DNA of 64,000 bases from Akebia trifoliata (taxonomy: Eukaryota; Streptophyta; Magnoliopsida; Ranunculales; Lardizabalaceae), in the NCBI GenBank assembly GCA_017979445.1, contig JADQWC010000374.1, positions 1 to 64,000 on the forward strand, given 5' to 3'. Below are positions 35,484-46,500 of the stretch, piece by piece. The stretch's first letter is position 1. Each line of letters starts with the position of its first letter. The translations under genes and the position numbers were made by a program. The notes under the pieces are model-generated. The model made no database searches. It was given only the letters and a program-made list of their open reading frames with translations, and was not told where the DNA came from.

Positions 35484-36299
35484 AATACTTGTTTCATTAA
35501 TGTTTATATATTAATATACCTTAAAAATATGTAGGATTGTATTGGAGCGATAGACGGGACGCATGTTAGTGCATTTGTACCAATAGCGGAACAAATACGA
35601 TATCGAGGACATAAGGGACTCACACAAAATGTAATGGCAACATGTTCGTTTGACATGTTGTTCACTCATGTGGTGGTTGGTTGGGAAGGGTCAGCTAATG
35701 ATTCACGTGTCTTCCTTGAGACATTGAATACTCCCAGTTTAAATTTTCCGTATCCTCCACCAGGTCTGTATTTAAAATTTTTCAATTATATCTGTTTATA
35801 TATAATCTTAGAAATTAATATATTTTTTTGGATAATAGGTAAATATTATTTGGTAGATGCTGGGTACCCACTCATGGATGGTTATCTCGCACCTTATCGA
35901 GGTGTTCGATACCATCTACAAGACTATAGGAGATCACGGGCAAATGGTCGAAATGAATTATTCAATCATTTACATTCTTCACTTCGGAACGTGATTGAAC
36001 GAACCTTTGGGGTTTTAAAAGCAAAATGGCCAATCTTGAAGTTGATGCGTTCATATAATTTGGACAAACAACGAAACATTGTTATTGCATGCATGACATT
36101 GCATAATTTTATCAGAAAACATGCTATCGTCGATGAAGAATTTGCTCGATTCGAAGAAGAAGGATCAACCGGAGTAGAAGAAGAGGGCATCACTAATCAA
36201 GAGTATCCAGTTCCCCCATTAGTAGGTCGTCAGAGTCAACAAACAATGAAAATACATAGAGATTTAATAGCTGATGCCATTTTTACTGGCAATCATTGA
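34893..36299 (+). CDS. PIF/Harbinger DDE transposase
   Basis: Three exons, 34893-35450, 35535-35763 and 35839-36299, join in phase to an uninterrupted 415-residue protein. Residues 1-40 are a low-complexity Asp/Thr/Ser stretch. About 45-185 is the helical N-terminal domain of plant Harbinger nucleases (FLNLCSLLEVRGLLKMERYI, EQLAMFLLIVGHNQGQRLV). The DDE nuclease fold follows. Acidic positions visible at conserved motifs are D193 (AIDGTH), D242 (GSANDSRVF), D269 (YYLVDAGYP) and E316 (NVIERTFGVLKAKW), with the usual CMTLHNFIR after them. The protein cuts and rejoins transposon ends. Nothing essential appears to be missing. Intron 1 contains a TA microsatellite. The ATG chosen is the first in the open exon; a later start is possible. 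Confidence 0.92.
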
Positions 36300-36447
36300 T
36301 GTATTTTCATATTCTGTTGGATAATTTTGTATTGTAATTATAAATACTGTTAAACAATGTTGGAAAAAAGATTATAATGTTTTTAAGTATATTTCGAAGA
36401 TTCTATACTTATTTATTTATTGTCTTTGTGTATGATGAATAGCATTG

Positions 36448-36840
36448 ATGGCAAACTATACGTATCCACCATGTTGTTCATGTGGTCGAGTGATGACATT
36501 AGTCACAGCTAAAACAAAAGAAAATTATGGGAGGATGTTTTATAGGTGTCCATCTTGGCAGGTAATATAATATTGATATTAATGTTGGGTGCGTATTTGT
36601 ATTTGATGACATTGATATTAATTCATATGTTATTTTACTTTATAGAGACATGCAGGGTCTTTTCTGTGGGTAGATGAAGTTGACATTATCAATGATAATG
36701 TTCCTCAAGATAAAGTAACAGAGTCAAACAAGAAGAATGAAAAATATATTTTGTATGCATTTGTTGGATGTATATTTTTTATGTTTTTATTTATTTCAGT
36801 TTTACTTATTATATTAACTATGATTATTATGTTTAAATGA
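36448..36840 (+). CDS. GRF-type zinc finger protein with C-terminal membrane segment
   Basis: Two exons, 36448-36561 and 36646-36840, give 102 residues. Residues 9-49 form a GRF-like zinc finger: CCSCG, then ENYGRMFYRCP, then HAGSFLWVD. The GR-F-CP core and F-W-D end are typical, but the usual last Cys is replaced by a His (RHAGSF). After a polar linker, residues about 75-101 are strongly hydrophobic (FVGCIFFMFLFISVLLIILT), a likely membrane anchor. Small GRF-plus-anchor proteins are common and uncharacterised in plants. The gene lies 148 bp after the transposase stop, on the same strand and inside the transposon ends. GRF domains elsewhere bind single-stranded nucleic acid; the role here is unknown. 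Confidence 0.75.
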
Positions 36841-36937
36841 TGTCAGAATCTAAATGTGGTGGTTGTGGATGTGTTATGTATATACGATGTAATGTGGATG
36901 TGCTATGTAAAATGTGAAATTTGGATTGAATTATGCA

Positions 36938-37345
36938 GGTATTTTGTTTATCAGGAAAATTTTATATGTTCAATTTTAAGAGGAGATGCTGTCGAAATTT
37001 TTATAGAATTTTATTATATTTATCTATATTTAGTGTAATTATATATTTATAGGGGTATTTTAGTAATTTTGATGCATTCTGCGTACATTATGTTGGATTG
37101 TGTATTATGCAGGTATTGTGTTTATCAGGAAAATTTTATATGTCTATTTTTAAGAGGAGATGCTGCCGAAATTTCTATAGAATTATAAGTTTTTCTATAA
37201 TTTTTTTTAGAATTATAAATATTTTAAAATTAAAATAATTATTTTTTTAATTTTTTATATAATTTTATTATATTTATATATATATTTAGTGTAATTATAT
37301 ATGTATAGGGGTATTCTGGCAATTTTATGCATTCTGGTTGCATTA
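36938..37345. repeat. Direct duplication in the transposon 3' region
   Basis: About 36938-37096 and about 37110-37345 share TTTATCAGGAAAATTTTATA, TTTTAAGAGGAGATGCTG, GAAATTTNTATAGAATT and a TATAGGGGTATT..GCATTCTG end in the same order. The second copy has an extra AT-rich insertion of about 70 bp (37190-37260). No coding potential is seen. The open frame at 36856-37038 falls inside it and is not credible. Confidence 0.8.
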
Positions 37346-37379
37346 TCAACCTTAAGGGCATTCTGGTCATTTTACCCTA

Positions 37380-37563
37380 CTACAGCAGATTTTAGAAGCT
37401 GTATCAAACAGTCCACAGTCAGATTCTAGTCAACAGCACAGCAGTTTTAAAAAGCTCTATCAAACAAGTTTTTCAGCTTTTCAGATTCTGACAGCAGAAT
37501 CAGACAGCAGATTCAGACAGCAGAAGCTGACAGCAGTTTTAAGAAGCTGAATCAATCGCCCCC
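37380..37563. repeat. Right subterminal repeats and terminal inverted repeat
   Basis: The last 180 bp are built from CAGCAG/CAGACAGCAG and AAGCTGTATCAAAC / AAGCTCTATCAAAC / AAGCTGAATCAATC motifs. The final AAGCTGAATCAATCGCCCCC is the inverted partner of the left end. The recurring AAGCT-N-TATCAA motif is therefore a degenerate copy of the terminus itself, repeated inward at least twice. Confidence 0.8.
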
Positions 37564-37566
37564 TAC
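37564..37566. repeat. Target site duplication, right (TAC)
   Basis: TAC directly after the element's right end matches 30019-30021. The satellite then resumes with GTCACCATATTC, exactly in register with the sequence interrupted at 30021. Confidence 0.85.
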
Positions 37567-40500
37567 GTCACCATATTCTCGGATTTCATCCCGCAGGCCG
37601 GGATCCTTTTCGAAGAAGGTGATTTCCGTAGGGGTACACCTTTTTCAGAAAAAGACACGTGCACGTTCAAATGGTCGTATCTCATGACCCGTATTTTGGT
37701 TTTTAACGTAATCCACGTCCAATCGTCCGTATTGAAAATTTTAACATTTTCCGATTAGAAAGATTCCTATTTCGGATTGGCGTTCCTTACCGAAAATGGC
37801 AAACAACGGGAAGCTCCGTACGGGCGACCGTTCCAGTGAAAAATTCGAAATATCTGACGTTTTTTCAAACGCCCGTATCTCCCTCTCCGCTCAACTTGAA
37901 AAATCCGTAGTGCATACCCACTAGTCCGTACGAATGTTAGCTACGTCACCATATTCTCGGATTTCATCCCGCAGGCCAGGATCCTTTTCGAAGAAAGTGA
38001 TTTTCGTAGGGTACACCTTTTTCAGAAAAAGACACGTGCACGTTCAAATGGTCGTATCTCATGGTCCGTATTTTGGTTTTTAACGTAATCTATGTCCAAT
38101 CATCCGTATCGAAAATTTTAACATTTTCCGATTAGAAAGATTCCGATTTCGGATTGGCATTCCTTACCGAAAATGGCAAACAACGAGAAGCTCCGTACGG
38201 GCGATAGTTCCCGTGGAAAATTTGAAATTTCTGACGTTTTTTCAAACGCCCATATCTCACTCTTCGCTCGACTCGAAAAATCCGTAGCGCATACCCACTC
38301 GTCCGTACAGATGTTAGCTATGTCACCATGTTTCTGGATTTCATGCCGCAGGCCGGGATCCTTTCCGAAGAAGGTGCTTTCCGTGGGGGTACACCTTTTT
38401 TCAAAAAAAGACACGTGCGCGTTCAAATGGTAGTATATCATTGCTCGTATTTCGATTTTTAACGTAATCCATGCCCAATCGTCCGTATCGAAAATTTTAA
38501 CATTTTTCGAGTAAAAAGATTTCTATTTCGGATTGGCGTTCCTTGCCAAAAATTGCAAACAACGGGAAGCTCCATACGGGTGACCGTTCCCGTCAAAAAC
38601 TCGAAATTTTTGATGTTTTTTCAAACGCCCGTATCTCACTCTCCGCTTGACTCGAAAAATCCGTAACGCATACCCACTCGTCCGTACGGATATTAGCTAT
38701 GTCACCATATTCCCGGATTTCATCCCGCAGGCCGGGATCCTTTTCCGATGAAGGTGATTTTCGTTGGGGTACACCCTTTTCAGAAAAAGACACGTGCGCG
38801 TTCAAATGGTCGTATCTCATGGCTCGTATTTCGGTTTTTAACGTAATCCATGCCCAATCGTCCGTATAAATGTTTTTAACATTTTCCGATTAGAAAGATT
38901 CCTATTTCGGATTGGCGTTCCTTGCCGAAAATGGCAAACAACGGGAAGCTCCGTACGGGTGACCGTTCCCGTCGAAAACTCAAAATTTCTAACGTTTTTT
39001 CAAACGCCCGTATCTCACTCTCCACTCGACTCAAAATATCCGTAGCACATACCCACTCGTCCGTACGGATGTTAGCTACGTCACCATTTTTTCGCATTTC
39101 ATCCCGCAGGCCGGGATCCTTTCCAAAGAAGGTGATTTCCGTGGGGGTACACCTTTTTCAGAAAAAGACACGTGCGCGTTCAAATGGTCGTATCTCATGC
39201 CCGTATATCGGTTTTTAACGTAATCCACGCCCAATCGTCCGTATCGAAAATTTTAACATTTTCTGAGTAGAAAGATTCCTATTTCGGATTGGCGTTCCTT
39301 GCCGAAAATGGAAATCTACGGGAAGCTCCGTACGGGCGACCGTTCCCGTGGAAAACTCGAAATTTCTGACGTTTTTTCAAACGCCTGTATCTTACTCTCC
39401 GCTCGACTCGAAAAATCTGTACTGCATACCCACTCGTCTGTACGGATGTTAGCTACGCCACCATGTTTCTGGATTTCATCCCGCAGGCCGGGATCCTTTC
39501 CGAAGAAGGTGATTTCCGTGGGGTACGCCTTTTTCAGAAAAAGACACGTGCGCGTTCAAATGGTCGTATCTCATGGCCCGTATTTTGGTTTTTAACGTAA
39601 TCCACGTCCAATCGTCCGTATATAAAATTTAAACATTTTCCGAGTAGAAAGATTCCTATTTCGGATTGGTGTTCCTTACCGAAAATGGCAAACAATGGGA
39701 AGTTCCGTACGGGCGACCGTTCCCGTGGAAAATTCGAAATTTCTGACGTTTTTTCAAACACCCATATCTCACTCTCCGCTCGACTCAAAAAATCTGTAAC
39801 GCATACCCACTCGTCTGTACAGATGTTAGCTATGTCACCATGTTTCTGGATTTCATGCCGCAGGCCGGAATCCTTTCCGAAGAAGGTGATTTCTGTGGGG
39901 GTACACCTTTTTTAAAAAAAGACACGTGCGCGTTCAAATGGTAGTATATCATTGCTCGTATTTCGGTATTTAACGTAATCCATGCCCAATCGTCCGTATC
40001 AAAAATTTTAACATTTTTCGAGTAAAAAGATTCCTATTTCTGATTGGCGTTCCTTGCCAAAAATGGATAACAACGGGAAGCTCCATTCGGGCGACCGTTC
40101 CCGTTAAAAACTCGAAATTTCTGACGTTTTTTCAAACGCCCGTATCTCACTTTCCGCTTGACTCGAAAAATCTGTAGCGCATACCCACTCGTCCGTATCG
40201 AAAATTTAAACATTTTCCGAGTAGAAAGATTCCTGTTTCGGAATGGCGTTCCTTGCCGAAAATGGAAAACTACGGGAAATTCCGTACGGGCGACCGTTCC
40301 CGTCGAAAACTCGAAATTTGTGACGTTTTTTCAAACGCTCGTATCTCACTCTCTGCTCGAATTGAAAAATCCGTAGCACATACCCACTCGTCCGTACAGA
40401 TGTTAGCTACGTCACCATGTTTCCGGATTTCATCCCGCAGGCCAGGATCCTTTCCAAAGAAGGTGATTTCCGTGGGGGTACACCTTTTAAAAAAAAAGAC

Positions 40501-43500
40501 ACGTGCGCGTTCAAATGGTCGTATATCATGGCCTGTATTTCGGTTTTTATCGTAATCCATGCCCAATCGTCCGTATCGAAAATTTTAACATTTTCTGAGT
40601 AGAAAGATTCCTTTTTTGGATTGGCGTTCCTTGCCGAAAATGGCAAACAAAGGGAAGTTCCGTACGGGAGACAGTTCCCGTCGAGAATTCGAAATTTCTG
40701 ACGTTTTTTCAAACCCCCGTATCTCACTCTCCGCTCGACTCGAAAAATCCGTAGCGCATACCCACTCGTCCGTACGGATGTTAGCTACGTTACCATATTT
40801 CCGGATTTCATCTCGCAAGCCAGGATCCTTTTCGAAGTAGGTGATTTTCGTGGGGGTACACCTTTTTCAGAAAAAGAAACGTGCGCGTTCAAATGGTCTT
40901 AGCTCACGGTCCGTATTTCAGTTCTTATCGTAATTTACGCCCAATCGTCCGTATCAAAAATTTTAACATTTTTCGAGTAGAAATATTCCTGTTTCGGATT
41001 GGCGTTCCTTGCCAAAAATGGCAAACAACGGGAATCTCTGTACGGGCGACCGTTCCCGGCGAAAACTCGAAATTTCTGACATTTTTTCAAACGCCTGTAT
41101 CTCACTCTCCGCTAAACTCCAAAAATCCGTAGCGCATACCCACTCGTCCGTACGGATGTTAGCTACGTCACCATATTTCCGGATTTCATCCCGTAAGCCG
41201 AGATCCTTTCCGAAGAAGTTGATTTCCTTAGGGGTACACCTTTTTCAGAAAAAGACATGTGCACGTTCAAATGGTCGTATCTCATGGCCCGTATTTTAGT
41301 TTTTAACGTAATCCACACCCAATCGTCCTTATCGAAAATTTTAACATTTTCCGAGTAGAAAGATTTATTTTTTGGGTTGGCGTTCCTTGCCGAAAATGGC
41401 AAACTACGGGAAGCTCCGTATGGGCGACCGTTCCCATCGAAAACTCGAAATTTCTGACGTTTTTTCAAAACGCCCGTATCTCACTCTCCGATACAATCGA
41501 AAAATCCGTAGTGCATACCCACTCGTCCGTACGGATGTTAGCTACGTCACCATGTTTCCGGATTTCATCCCGCAGGCTGAGATCCTTTCCGAAGAAGGAG
41601 ATTTCCGTGGGGGTACACCTTTTTTAGAAAAAGTCACGTGAGCGTTCAAATGATCGTATCTCATGGCCCGTATTTCAATTTTTAACGTAATCCATGCCCA
41701 ATCATCCGTATTTAAAATTTTAACATTTTCCGAGTATAAGGATTCATGTTTTGGATTGGCGTTCCTTGCCGAAAATGGCAAACAACGGGAAGCTCCGTAC
41801 GGGCAAACGTTCCCGTCAAAAACTTGAAATTTCTGACGTTTTCATAAACGCCCGTACCTCACTCTCCGCTCGACTCAAAAAATCCGTAGTGCATACCCAC
41901 TCGTCCGTACGGATGTTACCTACGTCACCATATTTCCGGATTTCATCCCACAGGCCGGGGATCCTTTCCGAAGAAGGTGATTTCCGTGGGGGTACACCTT
42001 TTTCATAAAAAGACACGTGCGTGTTCAAATGGTCGTATCTCATGGCCCGTATTTTGGTTTTTAACGTAATCCACGCCCAATCGTCTGTATCGAAAATTTT
42101 AACATTTTCTTATTAGAAAGATTCCTGTTTCGGATTGGCGTTCCTTGCCGAAAATGGCAAACAACAGGAAGCTACGTACGGGTGACCGTTCCCGTCGAAA
42201 ATTCAAATTTTCTGACGTTTTTTCAAATGCCCGTATCTCACTCTCTGCTCGAATCAAAAATTCCGTAGCGTATACCTAATCGTCTGTACAGATGTTAGCT
42301 ACGTCACCATGTTTCCGGATTTCATCCCGTAGGCCAGGATCCTTTCCGAAGAAGGTGATTTCCGTGGGGGTACACCTTTTTCAGAATAAGACACGTGCGT
42401 GTTCAAATGGTCGTATATCATGCTCGTATTTCAGTTTTTAACGTAATCCACGCCCATTCGTCTGTATCGAAAATTTTAACATTTTCTAAGTAGAAAGATT
42501 CCTATTTCGGATTGGCGTTCCTTACCGAAAATGGTAATCTACGGGAAGCTCCGTACGGGTGACCGTTCCCGTCAAAAACTCAAAATTTCTGGTGTTTTTT
42601 CAAACGCCCGTATCTCACTCTCCATTCGACTCGAAAAATCCGTAGCGCATACCAACTCATCCGTATGGATGTTAGCTACGTCACCATGTTTTCGGATTTC
42701 ATCCCGCAGGCCGGGATCCTTTCCGGAGAAGGTGATTTCCGTGGGGGTACACCTTTTATAGGAAAAGACACGTGCGCTTTTAAATGGTCGTATATCATGC
42801 TCGTATTTCGGTTTTTAACGTAATCCACGCCTATTCGTCCGTATCGAAAATTTTAACATTTTCTAAGTAGAAAGATTCCTATTTCGGATTGGCGTTCCTT
42901 GCCAAAAATGGTAATCTACGGGAAGCTCCGTACGCGTGACCGTTCCCTTCAAAAATTCAAAATTTCTGGTGTTTTTTCAAACGCCCGTATCTCACTCTCC
43001 GTTTGACTCGAAAAATCCGTAGCGCATACCAACTCGTCCGTACGGATGTTAGCTACGTCACCATGTTTCCGGATTTCATCCCGTAGGTCGGGATCCTTTC
43101 TGGAGAAGGTTATTTCCGTGGGGGTACACCTTTTATAGAAAAAGACACGTGCGCTTTTAAATGGTCGTATCTCATGGCCCGTATTTTGGTTTTTAACGTA
43201 ATCCACGCCCAATCAACATTTTCCGATTAGAAAGATTCCTGTTTCGGATTGGCGTTCCTTGCCGAAAATGGCAAACAACGGGAAGTTCCATACAGGAGAC
43301 AGTTCCCGTCGAGAACTCGAAATTTCTGACGTTTTTTCAAATGCCCGTATCTCACTCACCGCTAGACTCGAAAAATCCATAGTGCATACCCACTTGTCCG
43401 TACGGATGTTAGCTACGTCGTCATATTCCCGGATTTCATACCGCAGGCCGGGATCCTTTCCGAAGAAGGTGATTTCCGTGGGGGTACACCTTTTTTAGAA

Positions 43501-46500
43501 AAAGACATGTGTGCATTCAAATGGCCATATCCCATGTCCCGTATTTCAATTTTTAACGTAATCTACGCCCAATCGTCCGTATCGAAAATTTTAACATTTT
43601 CTTAGTAGAAAGATTCTTGTTTCGGATTGGCGTTCCTTGCCGAAAATGGCAAAATATGAGAAGTTCTGTACGGGCGACCGTTCCTGTCGAAAACTCGAAA
43701 TTTTTGACGTTTTTTCAAACGCCCATATCTCACTCTCCGCAAGACTCGAAAAATCCGTAGTGCATACCCACTTGTCCGTACGGATGTTAGCTACGTCATC
43801 ATATTCCCGGATTTCATCCCGTAGCCGGGATCCTTTCCAAAAAAGGTGATTTCAATGGGGGTACACCTTTTTCAGAAAAAGACACGTGCGCGTTATGGTC
43901 GTATCTCATGACCCGTATTTCGATTTTTAACGTAATCCACGCCAAATCGTCTGTACCGAAAATTTTAATATTTTTTGATTAAAAAGATTCCTGTTTCGGA
44001 TTAGCGTTCCTTACTGAAAATGGTAAGCTACGAGAAGCTCCGTACGGGCGACCGTTCCCGTCGAAAACTTACAATTTCTGACATTTTTTCAAACGCCCGT
44101 ATCTCACTCTCCGCTCGACTCGAAAAATCCGTAGCACTTACCCACTCGTCCGTACGGATGTTAGCTACGTTACCATATTCCCGGATTTCATCCCGCAGGC
44201 CGGGATCCTTTCCGAAGAAGGTGATTTCCGTGGGGGTACACCTTTTTTAGAAAAAGACACGTGCGCGTTCAAATGGTCGTATCTCATGGCCCGTATTTCA
44301 ATTTTTAACGTAATCTATGTCCAATCTTCCGTATCGAATATTTTAACATTTTCTGGGTAGAAAGATTCTTATTTCGGATTGGTGTTCCTTGCCAAAAATG
44401 GCAAACTACTGGAAGCTCTGTACGGGCGACCATTCCCGTCGAAAACTCAAAATTTATGATGTTTTTTCAAACGCCCGTATCTCACTTTCCGCTCGACTAG
44501 AAAAATCCATTGCACATACCCACTCATCCATACGGATGTTAGCTACGTCACCAAGTTCTCAGATTTCATCCCGCAGGCCTGGATCCTTTCCGAATTAGGT
44601 GATTTCTGTGGGGGTTCACCTTTTTAAAAAAAGACACGTACGCGTTCAAATGGTCGTATCTCATGGACCGTATATCGGTTTTTAACGTAATCCATGCCCA
44701 ATTATCCATATCGAAAATTCTAACATTTTTCGAGAGAAAGATTCCTATTTCAGATTGGCGTTCCTTACCGAAAATTACAAACAACGGGAAGCTCCGTACA
44801 GGCGACCGTTCCCGTCGAAAACTAAAAATTTCTGACATTTTTTCAAACGCCCATATCTCACTCTCTACTAGACTCGAAAAATCCGTAGTGCATACCAACT
44901 CGTCCGTACAGATGTTAGCTACATCACCATTTTCCTGGATTTCATCCCGCAGGCCGGGATCCTTTCCGAATTAGGTGATTTCCGTGGGGGTACACCTTTT
45001 TTTAAAAAAGACACGTGCGGGTTCAAATGGTCGTATCTCATGGCCATTATTTCAGTTTTTAACGTAATCTACGCCCAATCGTCCGTATCGAAAATTTTAA
45101 CATTTTTCGAGTAGAAAGATTCCTATTTCGGATTGGCGTTCCTTTCCAAAAATGGCAAACAACGGGAAGCTCCGTACGGGCGACCGTTCTTGTCCAAAAC
45201 TCAAAATTTCTGACATTTTTTCAAACGCCCGTATCTCATTCTCCGTTTGACTTGAAAAATCCGTAGCACATACCCACTCGTCCGTACGGATGTTAGCTAC
45301 GTCACCAGTTCTCGGATTTCATCCCGCAGGCCGGGATCCTTTCCGAAGAAGGTGATTTCCGTGGGGGTATACCTTTTTCAAAAAAAGACATGTGCACGTT
45401 CAAATGGTTGTATCTCATGGCCCATATTTCAGTTTTTAACGTAATCTACACCCAATTGTCCGTATCGAAAATTTTAACATTTTCCGAGTAGAAAGATTAT
45501 TGTTTCGGATTGGCGTTCCTTACCGAAAATGGCAAACAACTGGAAGCTCCGTACGGGCGATCGTTCCTGTCGAAAACTAGAAATTTCTGACATTTTTTCA
45601 AAGGCCCGTATCTCACTCTCCGCTAGACTCGAAAAATCCATAGTGCATACCCACTCGTCTGTACGGATGTTAGCTACTATACCATGTTTTCAGATTTCAT
45701 CCCGCAGGCCGAGATCCTTTCCGAAGAAGGTGATTTCCGTGAGGGTACACCTTTTTCAGAAAAAGACACGTGCGCATTCAAATGGTCGTATCTTATGGCT
45801 CGTATTTCAGTTTTCAGCGTAATCCACGCCCAATCGTCCGTATCGAAAGTTTTTAACATTTTCCAAGTAGAAAGATTCCTATTTCGGATTAGCGTTCCAT
45901 GCGAAAAATGGCAAATAACGGGATGCTCCGTACGGATGACCGTTCCAGTCGAAAACCAATAATTTCTGATATTTTTTCAAACGCCCGTATCTCACTCTCC
46001 GCTAGACTCAAAAAATCCGTAGTGCATACCCACTCGTCCGTACGGATGTTAGCTACGTCACCATGTTCCCGGATTTCATCCCGCAAGCCGGGATCCTTTT
46101 CGAAGAAGGTGATTTCCGTGGGGGTACACCTTTTTCAGAAAAAGACACGTGCACATTCAAATGGTCATATCTTATGGCTTGTATTTTAGTTTTTAGCGTA
46201 ATCCACGTCCAATCGTCCGTATTGAAAATTTTAACATTTTCCGAGTAGAAAGGTTCCTATTTCGGATTGGCGTTCCATGCAGAAAATGGCAAATAATGGG
46301 AAGCTCCGTACGGACGACCGTTCCCGTCAAAAACTCAAAATTTCTAACATTTTTTCAAACGCCAATATCTCACTCTCCGCTCAACTCAAAAAATCCGTAG
46401 CGCATACCCACTCGTCCGTACAGATGTTAGCTACATCACTATGTTCCCGGATTTCATCCCGCAGGCCGGGATCCTTTCCGAAGAAGGTGATTTCCGTGGG

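Larger units (their letters stand above)
30022..37563 (+). mobile_element. Autonomous PIF/Harbinger transposon with three genes
   Basis: The 7542-bp element interrupts one satellite monomer exactly. Its ends are inverted: GGGTGCGATTGATT on the left and, read inward, GGGGGCGATTGATT on the right (13 of 14), with a shared GCTT just inside. It is flanked by TAC direct repeats. It carries an ORF1 Myb/SANT-like gene, a DDE transposase gene and a small GRF zinc-finger gene, all on the + strand. All reading frames are open once introns are removed, so the element looks recent and possibly active. It is longer than typical PIF elements because of a leader of about 3 kb, read here as a 5' UTR intron, and about 700 bp of 3' repeats. 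Confidence 0.92.

Noticed and set aside
36856..37038. 60-codon open frame after the GRF gene
   Set aside because: It is AT-rich, lies within a direct duplication, and is not open in the second copy.
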